This document shows positions 27,981-36,884 of a DNA stretch of 44,331 nucleotides, piece after piece. Origin of the DNA: an uncultured Saprospiraceae bacterium (GTDB lineage: Bacteria > Bacteroidota > Bacteroidia > Chitinophagales > Saprospiraceae). Made by a program: the position numbers and the translations under genes. The stretch lies in NCBI GenBank assembly GCA_937928575.1, contig CALFWW010000059.1, positions 1 through 44,331 of the forward strand, written 5' to 3'. The first letter of the stretch is position 1, and each line of letters opens with the position of its first letter. Below the pieces are notes generated by a model. That model was not told the origin of the DNA, searched no databases, and worked only from the letters and a program-made list of their open reading frames with translations.

Positions 27981-28406
27981 ATGGAAAATAACAAAGAATT
28001 AAACAAGGCGTTCAATGAGCAAGGCGAAGCAATCAGCCCAGTATTACCAGATGAAGTGAAAAATTTCTTAATCGATATTGATGGGACCATCTGCGATGAT
28101 ATTCCCAATGAAGAACCAGAACGAATGGGAACTTGTTTGCCTTATGTTGACGCATTAAAGATAGTCAACAAATGGTACGACGAAGGTCACATCATTACGT
28201 TTTTCACTTCTCGTACGGAAGAACATCGAACGGTTACTGAAGAATGGTTGAATAAACATAACTTCAAGTATCACGGAATCCTAATGAATAAACCACGTGG
28301 AGGAAATTATCATTGGATCGATAATCACATCGTAAAAGCAACAAGATTTAAAGGAAGATTTACAGATCTAGTTGTAAAAGAAAAGAAAATTGAAGTTTTT
28401 AAATAA
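27981..28406 (+). CDS. Small HAD-superfamily phosphatase-like protein
   Basis: 141 residues. Residues 29-40 (FLIDIDGTICDD) are HAD motif I with nucleophile Asp32 and acid/base Asp34. TFFTSRTEEHRTVTEEWLNK (about 75-94) gives motif II Thr/Ser and the helix after it. KPRGGNYHWIDNHIV gives the Lys and the late Asp of motifs III-IV. There is no large cap domain. Such proteins in this phylum are sometimes labelled phosphoheptose isomerase in databases, which the sequence does not support. Substrate unknown; sugar phosphates or nucleotides are possible. It ends at a strong hairpin terminator. Confidence 0.75.
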   Translation: MENNKELNKAFNEQGEAISPVLPDEVKNFLIDIDGTICDDIPNEEPERMGTCLPYVDALKIVNKWYDEGHIITFFTSRTEEHRTVTEEWLNKHNFKYHGILMNKPRGGNYHWIDNHIVKATRFKGRFTDLVVKEKKIEVFK

Positions 28407-28417
28407 AAAAGCGTTTA

Positions 28418-28451
28418 AAAAAATGGAGTGAGTTTTTCACTCCATTTTTTT
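28418..28451. terminator. Bidirectional terminator between convergent genes
   Basis: AAAAAATGGAGTGA (28418-28431) and TCACTCCATTTTTT (28437-28450) pair over 14 bp around GTTTT. It serves the HAD gene on + and the epimerase gene ending at 28482 on -. Confidence 0.88.
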
Positions 28452-28481
28452 GTGATTTTTTGTCAACAAATTGTTAGAATC

Positions 28482-29396
28482 CTACACCTTCCGCTCCACC
28501 ACATCTTTCAAAGCAGGAACCAATGCTGGAAACTGAAATTGAAAGCCACTGCTAACAATCTTATCCGCACTCACTCGATTACTATTTAATACTACATCTG
28601 CCATTTCACCCATCGCTAATCTCAATGCAAAAGATGGAACCGGAACAATCAGTGCCGATTTCTCTAAAGCTTTTCCAATAGCATTTGCAAATGTTTTATT
28701 TGTCACTGGATTGGGACTTACGGAATTATAGGTCCCATCTATCTTTTTATTTTCCAAACTATAAATAATCATATTTACTAGGTCATCGATATGAATCCAC
28801 GAATAGTATTGCTGTCCATCTCCAAAATAGGAACCAACAAAGGCCGCATAACTTGGAAGCATTTTGGTCAGCGCACCACCTTGCGTCGACAAAACAATAC
28901 CAATACGTAAGGTGACCAAACGATCGGATACATTTTTCATTAGACTACCAGCTTCCTCCCATTGCTCACAACAATACACCATGAAACCATCTCCATCAGA
29001 AGGAGTCGATTCAGTTAACATTTCATCTTTTCGATCTCCATAATAACCGATGGCACTTGCTGTAATGTAACTCTTGAGTTGAATGTTTCGTTTTGTTAAT
29101 TCATTGTGGAACAACTCGGCACTTTTAATTCTACTATCCAGCAGTACTTTTTTATACTTTTCGGTCCATCGACCATCTGCAATTCCTGCCCCCGCTAAAT
29201 TGATGACATGGTCTATCCCCTCAAAAGCTTCTGGATTAATGGTACCTTTATTTACATCCCATTGAAAATTTTGTACGCCTTCAATACTCCTTTCCTTTCG
29301 ACTTAGCAGAGACAGCTGATATCCCTTCTCTAATAACTGATTGGTTAAATGCGTTCCAACGAGACCAGTGCCTCCTGCGATTAATATTTTAGACAT
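28482..29396 (-). CDS. TIGR01777-family NAD(P)-dependent epimerase/reductase
   Basis: 304 residues, typical length. The N-terminal dinucleotide loop is ILIAGGTGLVGTHL (GGxGxxG). NLAGAGIADGRWTEKYKKVL and SAIGYYGDR (catalytic Tyr region) are signatures of the TIGR01777 / YfcH / SDR39U1 branch of extended short-chain dehydrogenases. The C-terminal half has YYSWIHIDDLVNMI and NSVSPNPVTNKTFA and ends with the family's DUF1731-like tail. The substrate is not known for the family, although mutants in related proteins affect division or stress. Single gene, divergent from the peptide-transporter operon. Confidence 0.9.
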   Translation of the reverse strand: MSKILIAGGTGLVGTHLTNQLLEKGYQLSLLSRKERSIEGVQNFQWDVNKGTINPEAFEGIDHVINLAGAGIADGRWTEKYKKVLLDSRIKSAELFHNELTKRNIQLKSYITASAIGYYGDRKDEMLTESTPSDGDGFMVYCCEQWEEAGSLMKNVSDRLVTLRIGIVLSTQGGALTKMLPSYAAFVGSYFGDGQQYYSWIHIDDLVNMIIYSLENKKIDGTYNSVSPNPVTNKTFANAIGKALEKSALIVPVPSFALRLAMGEMADVVLNSNRVSADKIVSSGFQFQFPALVPALKDVVERKV

Positions 29397-29418
29397 AATG
29401 TTTTTCTTTATCCTATAA

Positions 29419-29450
29419 TTTGCGACAAGTACTTTTAAAGATTATCTTTG
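29419..29450 (+). promoter_or_regulatory. Promoter of the peptide ABC transporter operon
   Basis: TTG (29420-29422, within TTTG) is separated by 20 bp from TATCTTTG (29443-29450). This is the best match in the window to the phylum's housekeeping promoter (TTG, 17-23 bp, TAnnTTTG). The ATG at 29488 lies about 30 bp past the likely start site. Confidence 0.7.
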
Positions 29451-29487
29451 AAAATAAACATTTGACCTTCAACAAAGTTTGCAAACC

Positions 29488-31257
29488 ATGAATAAACTTC
29501 CTATTCTTTTCGTAATTATCTTACTATCATTCTTCTCCTGTAAAGTAGATCCAAAAGAAAACACATCGGAAGTAACAGATTCACGAGAAAATATAGTCCG
29601 ACTCCACTTCCTGTCAGAACCTGATAAATTAAATCCAATCGTCTCAAGAAGTGGATACGCAACCAGAATACACAATCTGATTTTTCAAACTTTGATTGAA
29701 GCAGATCCACATACTTTGGAATTGCAACCGATGCTCGCCAATGCACTACCCGTAGAAGCCCCGATCACGGAAGGCAAATACAAAGGTGGATATTCATACA
29801 GCTACGAAATTCACGAGGAAGCAGTGTGGGACAATGGCACTCCAATTACAGGACATGATTATGCATTCACGATGAAGATGGTTTACAATCCACAAGTCAA
29901 TGCAACGCCCTGGAGAGGTGTATTGAGCTTTATCAAAGATGTGGTCGTAGATGAAAACAATCCAAAAAAATTCACGGTACTGACGGATGAGTATTACATG
30001 GGTGCTAGTTATGCATCTGGTGGTTTCTATATTTTCCCACAATACAAATACGATCCGGATGGAATCATGAGCAGCTACAAGTTGTCCGACTTATCCGATC
30101 CGAAAAAATCGGAAGAATTGGCCAAATCCGACGAACAACTAAAAGTATTTGCAGACAATGTTCATTCAACAAAATATACACATGAAATCGAAAATATCGG
30201 TGGCAGTGGCCCATACAAATTGACGGAATGGAAATCAGGTGAATACATTAAAGTAGACAAAAAAGACAATTGGTGGGGAACAAAGTTAGCTTCCAAATAC
30301 CCGATGTTACGTGCATACCCAACTCAATTTATCATAGAAGCTATTAAAGATCAAGCTACCGCATCTACTAAGTTGAAAGATGAAGGATTTGACGTTATGT
30401 CTGAGGTTGCGCCAGAATTATTTTTGGAATTGAAGGAAAATGAATTGGCCAAGAAGAACTACAATTTCTACACCCCAGAATCAATGACCAATTATTACTT
30501 TGCATTCAACAATCAAAACCCGAAACTGGAAGACAAAAGAGTACGCAAAGCATTGACTCATTTGTTGAATAGAGAGAAAGCGATTGAAACGGTCATGTCA
30601 GGATTAGGAAAACTTGTCAATAGTCCCATCCACCCAACTAAATCTTACTTCAACAAAAATTTGACAGCCTATTCTTTTGATATTGATGCGGCAAAAAAAT
30701 TGTTGGCAGAAGCTGGTTGGAAAGATTCCAATAATGATGGAACTGTAGATAAGGTCATCAATGGAGAAAAGACAGAATTAAGTCTTGATATTTTTGTTAC
30801 GACAAATCCTCTTGGAAAGGAAACAGCATTGATATGGAAAGCAGATGCAAAAAAAGCAGGTGTCAATCTTGAAGTAGTTACAAAAGATTTTAGAAAATTA
30901 TTAGCCAACGAATTGCGTCGAAGAGAATATGATATTTGTGTCAACGGCTTTAATCAATCTGCATCGCTTGATGATCCATATCAACGTTGGCATTCTGATA
31001 GCAACAGACCAGATGGTTCTAATGTTGCAGCCTTTGAAAATGAAGAAGCTGATCGACTCATTGAAGTCATTCGTGAATCAAAAGATCCAGCTGTTCGAAA
31101 AGAAAAATTTCTCAGATTCCAGGAAATCATGAATGAAGAACAACCCGTTCTCTTTTTGTTTGCACCAACAGAACGCGTCATCATACACAAGAAATTTGAC
31201 TCCAAAGCAACACTACGAAGACCTGGTTATTTTCCCAATCTATTTAAGTTGAAGTAA
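29488..31257 (+). CDS. Peptide ABC transporter substrate-binding lipoprotein
   Basis: 589 residues from the ATG at 29488; a TTG nine bases upstream is in frame but less likely. Lipoprotein signal with lipobox LSFFSC, then the SBP_bac_5 (DppA/OppA) fold: LNPIVSRSGYATRIHNLIFQ, WDNGTPITGHDYAFTMKMVY, GSGPYKLTEWKSGEYIKV, LEDKRVRKALTHLLNR, YFNKNLTAYSFDIDAAKKLL and the late RREYDICVNGF with QRWHSD. It captures oligopeptides or similar solutes at the outer face of the inner membrane. It is followed at once by two permease genes (22- and 15-bp gaps), forming one operon. The ATPase genes are not in this operon. Confidence 0.92.
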   Translation: MNKLPILFVIILLSFFSCKVDPKENTSEVTDSRENIVRLHFLSEPDKLNPIVSRSGYATRIHNLIFQTLIEADPHTLELQPMLANALPVEAPITEGKYKGGYSYSYEIHEEAVWDNGTPITGHDYAFTMKMVYNPQVNATPWRGVLSFIKDVVVDENNPKKFTVLTDEYYMGASYASGGFYIFPQYKYDPDGIMSSYKLSDLSDPKKSEELAKSDEQLKVFADNVHSTKYTHEIENIGGSGPYKLTEWKSGEYIKVDKKDNWWGTKLASKYPMLRAYPTQFIIEAIKDQATASTKLKDEGFDVMSEVAPELFLELKENELAKKNYNFYTPESMTNYYFAFNNQNPKLEDKRVRKALTHLLNREKAIETVMSGLGKLVNSPIHPTKSYFNKNLTAYSFDIDAAKKLLAEAGWKDSNNDGTVDKVINGEKTELSLDIFVTTNPLGKETALIWKADAKKAGVNLEVVTKDFRKLLANELRRREYDICVNGFNQSASLDDPYQRWHSDSNRPDGSNVAAFENEEADRLIEVIRESKDPAVRKEKFLRFQEIMNEEQPVLFLFAPTERVIIHKKFDSKATLRRPGYFPNLFKLK

Positions 31258-31278
31258 TTCAATAAATCAGAGGAATCA

Positions 31279-32703
31279 ATGCTGACTTACTTGTTTAAAC
31301 GCATCCTCATCTTTATTCCAACTTTAATTGTCATATCGTTGGTAGCCTTTGCCATGCGTCTGGCATCCCCGGGTGATCCAATCAATATTCCGAATTCAGA
31401 TAAACCTGTTTTTAGAAATGATGACTTATGGAAGAAACGAGCTTATGAAAAAAAAGCAGAGGAATTGAACCTAGACAAACCTGCTTTTTATTTCAACTTC
31501 ACCTCCGCAGCCTATCCGGACACACTCTACAAAATACTACGAAAAGATGAACGGACCAATATCAAAAAACTAATTGGTCAATACGGAAATTGGAATGATA
31601 TCCATAAATTTCAACAACAAATTGACGTATTAAAAGACAAACTATTTGACTTGCCAGATGAGATCAACCAAACCACAAAAAACAAAATCCGCAACACGCT
31701 TTCCAAAACCAAAATTAGCTATAAAGACAAACGCATTACTAGCTTTCTCAATGAAGTAAACAATAAAATCAATCAAGATTCTATACTCAATCAGTATCTT
31801 GGAGCAGATACTAAAGTGCTTTTGGCAGCTTATCAAGACGTCAAAAAACAAGCAACTCCTTCCGCACTTTGGGTTCCTGCATTTCGATGGTATGGATTCG
31901 ACAATCAATATCATCATTGGTTTACTTCTTTTTTGAGTGGAGATTTTGGAACTTCATTTCAGGATGGCCGTGAAGTTACCTCCAAAATAAAAAGCGCTTT
32001 ATCCTGGACTTTACTTTTAAATTTTATATCCATTCTATTAGCTTATTTGATTTCCATACCAATCGGTGTCATCGCTGCATCCAAAAGAGATTCAATTTTT
32101 GACAAAACATCTACGTTGATTACTTTTTTACTTTTTTCATTGCCTTCATTTTGGATTGCGACTATTTTGGTGGTCTTTTTTACAACTCCTGAATACGGAA
32201 ATTGGACCAATATTTTTCCTTCGATCGGATTGGGTAAAAATTATGGCGTACAATCTGGTTGGGCCAATTTTTGGGATGTGGCTGCTCATTTGATATTACC
32301 CGTCTTTTGTTTGACCTACGCAGCATTGGCTTTTATTAGCCGACAAGTAAGAGGTGGCATGTTGGATGTTTTGCAGAAAGACTTTATTAGAACGGCAAAA
32401 GCAAAAGGGGTTGATGACAAAAAAGTGATTTGGAAACATGCATTTAGAAATTCTTTATTTCCGATCATTACTTTATTCGCAGCGGTCTTCCCAGCTACGC
32501 TCGCAGGGTCCGTTGTCATTGAAATCATCTTCAATATCCCAGGTATGGGCCGATTGGCTTTTGAGTCTATATTAGCTGAAGATTGGCCAATTGTATTTTC
32601 TGTATTGATGCTCGCCGCAATCCTCACAATTATTGGTAATTTGGTGGCTGATATGCTTTACGCTGTGGCAGATCCAAGAGTAACTTTTACAGCTGAAAAT
32701 TAA
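31279..32703 (+). CDS. ABC transporter permease, DppB/OppB type
   Basis: 474 residues, longer than the ~310-340 of typical DppB. TM1 (residues 5-27, LFKRILIFIPTLIVISLVAF) is followed by ASPGDP as expected, then a ~160-residue extra periplasmic segment rich in Lys, Asp and Asn (about 50-210). After that come the remaining helices, the EAA cytoplasmic loop FIRTAKAKGVDDKKVIWKHAFRNSL, and SVVIEIIFNIPGMGRL. It forms the channel with the next gene product. The inserted region seems to be normal for Bacteroidota homologues and may contact the binding protein; that is inference. Confidence 0.9.
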   Translation: MLTYLFKRILIFIPTLIVISLVAFAMRLASPGDPINIPNSDKPVFRNDDLWKKRAYEKKAEELNLDKPAFYFNFTSAAYPDTLYKILRKDERTNIKKLIGQYGNWNDIHKFQQQIDVLKDKLFDLPDEINQTTKNKIRNTLSKTKISYKDKRITSFLNEVNNKINQDSILNQYLGADTKVLLAAYQDVKKQATPSALWVPAFRWYGFDNQYHHWFTSFLSGDFGTSFQDGREVTSKIKSALSWTLLLNFISILLAYLISIPIGVIAASKRDSIFDKTSTLITFLLFSLPSFWIATILVVFFTTPEYGNWTNIFPSIGLGKNYGVQSGWANFWDVAAHLILPVFCLTYAALAFISRQVRGGMLDVLQKDFIRTAKAKGVDDKKVIWKHAFRNSLFPIITLFAAVFPATLAGSVVIEIIFNIPGMGRLAFESILAEDWPIVFSVLMLAAILTIIGNLVADMLYAVADPRVTFTAEN

Positions 32704-32717
32704 TTTACGAATAGCCA

Positions 32718-34001
32718 ATGCAAACCGATTCAAAGAATGTAGCAGGGTCTTTACCTGATCAAGGTGATAGTTATTGGTATGCAATCAAAAAACAATTTCG
32801 CAATAGTCGAGCTTCTAAATGGTCGCTACGTGTACTCATTGTGCTAATATTTATCGCTTTATTTGCTGACTTTATCGCCAATGAAAAACCATTGTATTGC
32901 AAAATCGATGGGGTTACTTCTTTTCCAGTCTTGAAAGATTATTTAGTAAAAATGAATTTGGCTAAATGGCCTACTCCATTATTGAATATTGACTGGAGAA
33001 ATGCTGATTATGATAGAGTAATTCTTGCACCCATTCCTTATTCGGCAACTACATTTGATTTAGAAAATGCGGGATACAAAAGTCCTTTTGATCAGCAACA
33101 AGTCAAGTCGAAAAGATATTGGCATTGGATGGGAACGGATAATTTAGGAAGAGATACTTTGGCGGGGATGATCGCAGGAACACGGACTGCGATGTTGGTA
33201 GGTGTGATCGCTATGTCCATCGCAACCATCATTGGTATGTTTTTGGGAACGATCGCTGGATACTTTGGAGATGATAAATTTAAAATTTCAAGGATAAAAA
33301 TATTGTTGAATATTGTTGCATTCTTCTTCGCTATCTTCTTTGCATTCATTGCACGTCAATACATCCTTGTCGAAGGAAATACTTTTTTGGAATTGATGAA
33401 AAGCATGGTCATATTTATGATCGTATTTGTATTGTTTAATTTACTTGCTTATGTTTTAGAATTTATTCCATTCTTAAAAAAAGAAATCCCTGTTCCCGTT
33501 GACATACTGGTAATGCGATTAATCGAAGTGATGAATTCCATACCAGGATTGTTGTTTTTATTGGCATTGTTGGCCATCATCAAATATCCATCCATTTTAT
33601 ATGTCATGTTATTTATCGGACTACTGAGATGGACTGGAATTGCCAGATTCGTTAGAGCGGAATTATTGCGGATCAAAAATTTGAATTACATCGAAGCAAC
33701 AGAAGCATTTGGATTTGATAGTTTCCGTATCATCGTCAAGCACGCGATACCGAATGCGATCACACCAGTATTGATAACCATTGCATTTGGAATTGCTTCC
33801 GCGATTTTGTTAGAAGCATTTTTATCTTTTCTTGGAATTGGAAGTGCACCCGAAGAAGTAACTTGGGGCAAAATGTTGAGTCAAGCAAGAACGAATTTCT
33901 CTGCATGGTGGTTGGCCATCTTTCCAGGCATTGCCATATTTGTAACCGTCACCGTCTTCAATCTGATTGGAGAAGGACTGACCAACGCATTGTCTCGATA
34001 A
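32718..34001 (+). CDS. ABC transporter permease, DppC/OppC type
   Basis: 427 residues, again longer than usual (~300). An N-terminal OppC_N-like part with TM1 at about 37-55 (LRVLIVLIFIALFADFIA) is followed by an ~85-residue periplasmic segment. Then come HWMGTDNLGRDTLAGMIAGT (a DppC hallmark), a helical insertion at about 190-255, the EAA loop NYIEATEAFGFDSFRIIVKHAIPN and FLSFLGIGSAPEEVTWGKML. It pairs with the DppB-type subunit. No ABC ATPase gene follows; the next gene is convergent. The ATPase must be encoded elsewhere, which is common in this phylum. Confidence 0.9.
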   Translation: MQTDSKNVAGSLPDQGDSYWYAIKKQFRNSRASKWSLRVLIVLIFIALFADFIANEKPLYCKIDGVTSFPVLKDYLVKMNLAKWPTPLLNIDWRNADYDRVILAPIPYSATTFDLENAGYKSPFDQQQVKSKRYWHWMGTDNLGRDTLAGMIAGTRTAMLVGVIAMSIATIIGMFLGTIAGYFGDDKFKISRIKILLNIVAFFFAIFFAFIARQYILVEGNTFLELMKSMVIFMIVFVLFNLLAYVLEFIPFLKKEIPVPVDILVMRLIEVMNSIPGLLFLLALLAIIKYPSILYVMLFIGLLRWTGIARFVRAELLRIKNLNYIEATEAFGFDSFRIIVKHAIPNAITPVLITIAFGIASAILLEAFLSFLGIGSAPEEVTWGKMLSQARTNFSAWWLAIFPGIAIFVTVTVFNLIGEGLTNALSR

Positions 34002-34016
34002 ATGATCTCAAAGTGG

Positions 34017-34039
34017 ACTAACAGATTAAATTAGTTTTT
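34017..34039 (+). terminator. Weak terminator after the permease operon
   Basis: ACTAA (34017-34021) and TTAGT (34031-34035) can pair and are followed by TTTTC. The stem is only 5 bp, so this is a weak call. It also overlaps the stop of the convergent lipoprotein gene. Confidence 0.35.
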
Positions 34040-34231
34040 CTTTTTCGATCTCATATTTTTAGGAAAGAGATTGGATTTTCCTTTTTTCGTTGGAAATTGG
34101 CCCTTTTTATCGAGCTTTACATGAGCATTTTCAGTTGATGGACAACCTGTCTTTTTACTGCATGAACTCATTCCTACCGTAATAGTTAAAGAAAAAATGC
34201 AAATCGATAGTACTTGAATTATCTTTTTCAT
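34031..34231 (-). CDS. Small lysine-rich lipoprotein, unknown function
   Basis: 66 residues from the ATG at 34231. The open frame extends 29 codons further upstream, but those residues do not look like a protein start, and the inner Met is followed by a clean lipoprotein signal: KKIIQVLSICIFSLTI then GMSSCSKK, lipobox Cys23. The mature part is only ~44 residues, with a second Cys in KKTGCPSTENAHV and a very basic end (FPKNMRSKKKN). Short basic lipoproteins with a CPS..AHV-like pattern recur in Bacteroidota but have no known role. Convergent with the permease operon and divergent from HU. Confidence 0.6.
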   Translation of the reverse strand: MKKIIQVLSICIFSLTITVGMSSCSKKTGCPSTENAHVKLDKKGQFPTKKGKSNLFPKNMRSKKKN

Positions 34232-34362
34232 GAAATTATCTGTTATATTAGCTTCTACTAATAACGTGTATTTTATCGAGAATAGTTTCTCAAAGAGGAC
34301 GAAATTAGTGCCAAACACATAGATACTCCTGCTTTTATTGTCTAATTATTACTAGAGATATT

Positions 34363-34644
34363 ATGAACAAAGGAGATCTGATTACAATCGTTGCTGAAGA
34401 GGCAAATATTTCATACAGCGATGCTACAGATGTACTAAACACATTATTGAATGCTATTTCAGATAGCCTAAAAGAAGGAAAGAAAGTTTCCATTCATGGT
34501 TTTGGAGTATTCACCTTATTTCACCGAGAGTCACGTCCCGGCAGAAATCCAAAAACTGAAGAATTGATTGTCGTTCCCGAAAAAAATCTGGTGAAATTTA
34601 AGCCAGGTACTGAATTACTCAATAATGTAAATTCTGAAATCTAA
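34363..34644 (+). CDS. HU-family DNA-binding protein
   Basis: 93 residues, the normal size. Helices 1-2 are NKGDLITIVAEEANISYSDA and VLNTLLNAISDSLKEGKKVS. The conserved IHGFGVFTLFHRES follows, and the DNA-contact arm has the diagnostic RPGRNPKTEE, then VKFKPGTELLNNVN. HU bends and compacts DNA as a dimer. It stands alone, and its position among other HU/IHF paralogues cannot be told from the window. Confidence 0.95.
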   Translation: MNKGDLITIVAEEANISYSDATDVLNTLLNAISDSLKEGKKVSIHGFGVFTLFHRESRPGRNPKTEELIVVPEKNLVKFKPGTELLNNVNSEI

Positions 34645-34724
34645 CAACTTTATTTGTCGGTCATCCATACTTTTTCAACCTGAAAAATTGGTTTTTTAGA
34701 TGCTACTTAGTGTCTAAATTAATT

Positions 34725-34756
34725 TACCTTTGCGCATGGTAATTTTCATCCTAGCG
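34725..34756 (+). promoter_or_regulatory. -7 box and TTTGCGC inverted repeat before the 72-aa gene
   Basis: TACCTTTG at 34725-34732 matches TAnnTTTG. TTTGCGC (34729-34735) is repeated inverted as GCGCAAA at 34754-34760. The repeat overlaps the box and could be an operator or a 5'-leader hairpin for the sulfur amino acid gene pair. No known riboswitch consensus was recognised. Confidence 0.4.
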
Positions 34757-34764
34757 CAAAAGTA

Positions 34765-34983
34765 ATGATGGCTAAAAATTCCTTGCTAAAAAAATTTTAC
34801 ATTCTTAAAATTCATCCACCTTTTAATGGAATTAGAAATCATTGGGCGCCACTATTAGCACAACATTCCCAAGACTTTTTAGAAGACTATCAAGTAAAAA
34901 TTGACCGATTTTTTAACCTATTTATGCTTGGCACAAAACATGCACTACAAGCAATTAACACCGTTGAAAAAAGAATAAATTAA
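34765..34983 (+). CDS. 72-residue protein of unknown function
   Basis: Not assigned to any family. The sequence has a basic start (MAKNSLLKKFYILKIHPPF), one hydrophobic-aromatic stretch (FFNLFMLGTKHALQAI) and no signal peptide or membrane helix. Support for a real gene: a good promoter box 33 bp upstream, codon use like its neighbours, and a stop that is 1 bp from the ATG of the cystathionine enzyme gene, so the two are translated from one mRNA. It could be a leader reading frame or a small accessory protein. The second Met (34768) is an equally good start. Confidence 0.55.
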   Translation: MMAKNSLLKKFYILKIHPPFNGIRNHWAPLLAQHSQDFLEDYQVKIDRFFNLFMLGTKHALQAINTVEKRIN

Positions 34984-34984
34984 A

Positions 34985-36130
34985 ATGAAGTTTGGCACAA
35001 AAGTAATCCACGCTGGTATCGAACCTGATCCAAGTTCAGGTGCAATCATGACACCAATTTTTCAAACCTCGACTTACGTGCAAGATGCACCCGGTAAGCA
35101 CAAAGGTTATGAATATGCCCGTACTCAAAATCCAACAAGAGGTACACTTGAGAAGAATCTAGCTGCACTTGAAAATGGAATTGATGCGATTTGTTTTAGT
35201 AGTGGGTTGGCAGCAATGGATGCGATCTTGAAAACTTTAAATCCTGGTGACGAAATTATTTCTACCAATGATTTGTATGGTGGCTCTTATCGATTGATGA
35301 CAAAAATCTATGAGAAGTTTGGAATCAAATCTGTCTTTGTAGATATGACCAATCCTGCCAATGTCAAAAAAGCAATCACGAAAAATACAAAACTGATTTG
35401 GGTAGAAACTCCTACCAATCCGATGTTGTCGATTGTTGATATCAAAAAGGTTTGTAAAATTGCAAAAGAAGGAAAAGTGCAGGTTTGTGTTGACAATACT
35501 TTTGCATCTCCATTTCTACAACGCCCATTGGACTTAGGTGCGGATATGGTTTTGCATTCAGCAACCAAATATCTAGGTGGTCACTCTGATGTAATTCATG
35601 GTGCTGTCATCGTGAAGAATAAGAAAATGGCCGAAGCATTACGTTTCATTCAGAATGCAGCTGGAGCAGTGCCAGGACCACAAGACTGTTTCTTAATTTT
35701 AAGAGGAATTAAAACATTACATTTACGTGTTGAGCGCTCTTGCAAGAATGCCAAGAAGATTGCCAAATTCTTATTAACACATCCAAAAGTAGCCAACGTT
35801 TATTATCCTGGATTCAAAGATCATCCGAATCACAAAGTAGCTAAAGCTCAAATGGACGATTTCGGAGGGATGGTTTCTTTTGATTTGGTAAGAGATGATT
35901 TCAAAATCGCAACAAAAGTGATGAGCAATACCAAGTTGTTCTCATTAGCTGAGTCATTAGGTGGTGTTGAATCGTTGATTGGTCACCCAGCTAGTATGAC
36001 GCATGCTTCCATTCCAAAGAAAGAGAGATTGAAAGTTGGATTGACGGATTCGTTGATTCGTTTGAGTGTCGGTGTGGAAGATGTGGAGGATTTGATTGAT
36101 GATTTGGAAAATGCTTTGACGAAAATTTAG
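34985..36130 (+). CDS. Cystathionine gamma-synthase/gamma-lyase (PLP enzyme)
   Basis: 381 residues. Fold-type-I PLP enzyme of the Cys/Met metabolism family: [20 protein letters not shown] at the start, [19 protein letters not shown] (tetramer contact and phosphate binding), [32 protein letters not shown] and PLP lysine Lys195 in [12 protein letters not shown], ending with [18 protein letters not shown] and [17 protein letters not shown]. It works in transsulfuration, either making cystathionine from an activated homoserine and cysteine or splitting it. The sequence alone does not settle which; many Bacteroidota have one bifunctional-looking gene. It follows an unknown 72-aa gene by 1 bp. Confidence 0.92.
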   Translation: MKFGTKVIHAGIEPDPSSGAIMTPIFQTSTYVQDAPGKHKGYEYARTQNPTRGTLEKNLAALENGIDAICFSSGLAAMDAILKTLNPGDEIISTNDLYGGSYRLMTKIYEKFGIKSVFVDMTNPANVKKAITKNTKLIWVETPTNPMLSIVDIKKVCKIAKEGKVQVCVDNTFASPFLQRPLDLGADMVLHSATKYLGGHSDVIHGAVIVKNKKMAEALRFIQNAAGAVPGPQDCFLILRGIKTLHLRVERSCKNAKKIAKFLLTHPKVANVYYPGFKDHPNHKVAKAQMDDFGGMVSFDLVRDDFKIATKVMSNTKLFSLAESLGGVESLIGHPASMTHASIPKKERLKVGLTDSLIRLSVGVEDVEDLIDDLENALTKI

Positions 36131-36315
36131 GATCGTTGGGACGCGGGAGAATTTAAAATTAAAAATATTAAAAATTAAAAATAGATCTTAGGACGTGGGG
36201 ATCGTGAGGAAAGCTGTTTGGATTTTTGGCTATTTGGACACTTCTCGTTCGGAACGGGGATTTCAGTTCGGAACTAGAAGTGTCCAAAAGGCAATATCCA
36301 AAGGGCTAGACAGCC
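36129..36315. repeat. GGATCGT/long-hairpin element, copy 1
   Basis: It begins right at the end of the cystathionine gene with GGATCGTTGGGACGCGGGAG, then an A+T-rich filler of AAATTAAAAATAG type, then GGGGATCGTGAGGAAAGC and a long imperfect hairpin. TATTTGGACACTTCT (36231-36245) pairs with the complementary AGAAGTGTCCAAA at 36277-36289, flanked by outer TTTGGAT/ATCCAAA and CTGT/ACAG pairs. The loop contains GATTTCAGTTC, shared with copy 2. Same orientation as copy 2, on the other side of the 152-aa gene. Confidence 0.7.
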
Positions 36316-36410
36316 ATAAAAAATACTCGTGAAATATAAAATGTGTACTGATTGTTAAAATTGGTACGCATTTTTTTTGTTTACTGCGAATTTGATTTTA
36401 TCTTTCACAA

Positions 36411-36869
36411 ATGACCAACACAAAAAATAAGCTCTTTATAGAAACAATTGGTAGATATAGCGTGCTTGTTTGGATTACAAGTTCATTGTTACGAATTTTG
36501 TTTCACTTCATTGGGCTAATCTATTTTGCAGCACAGATAATCTCAATAAATAAATATGAAATCTATGCTATTGCCATTAAAGAATGGGTACCAAAAACAC
36601 TTCCACACCTACTTCTGAATTCTTTTATGGGATTTCCAATATTCTTTTTACTGTGTCTTTTCCTATATAAAATTTGCACAACGAATAAACTTTTAAAAAT
36701 TATCCTCACCATCGTGGTTTTATCCTACAGCCACCAAATTTATTTCAGTATTGAACCGAACAAATTTGTAAGTATAGCTGAACAGTTCATTACTCAATTT
36801 ATTATTTATTGCATTCCGCTTGTATTTTGTATTTGGATTTTTAAAATTCAGGATGATCTACGATTGTGA
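36411..36869 (+). CDS. Orphan multi-pass membrane protein, unknown function
   Basis: 152 residues with four likely transmembrane helices (about 13-45, 67-87, 91-110 and 122-146; e.g. LLRILFHFIGLIYFAAQII and FPIFFLLCLFLYKI). No family recognised. The frame is richer in A+T than the flanking metabolic genes and uses many Ile, Phe and Leu codons. It is the only gene between two direct copies of a long-hairpin element (36129-36315 and 36885-37024), which suggests an inserted unit. TATCTTTC before the start is a weak -7 box. Confidence 0.55.
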   Translation: MTNTKNKLFIETIGRYSVLVWITSSLLRILFHFIGLIYFAAQIISINKYEIYAIAIKEWVPKTLPHLLLNSFMGFPIFFLLCLFLYKICTTNKLLKIILTIVVLSYSHQIYFSIEPNKFVSIAEQFITQFIIYCIPLVFCIWIFKIQDDLRL

Positions 36870-36884
36870 AAACCAATTGAAATT

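Noticed and set aside
34232-34318. Longer start for the small lipoprotein
   Set aside because: The extra 29 residues precede a complete lipoprotein signal peptide, which must be at the N-terminus.
34733-34764. SAM-type riboswitch before the cystathionine gene
   Set aside because: The leader is too short and lacks any recognisable conserved core; only a 7-bp dyad is visible.
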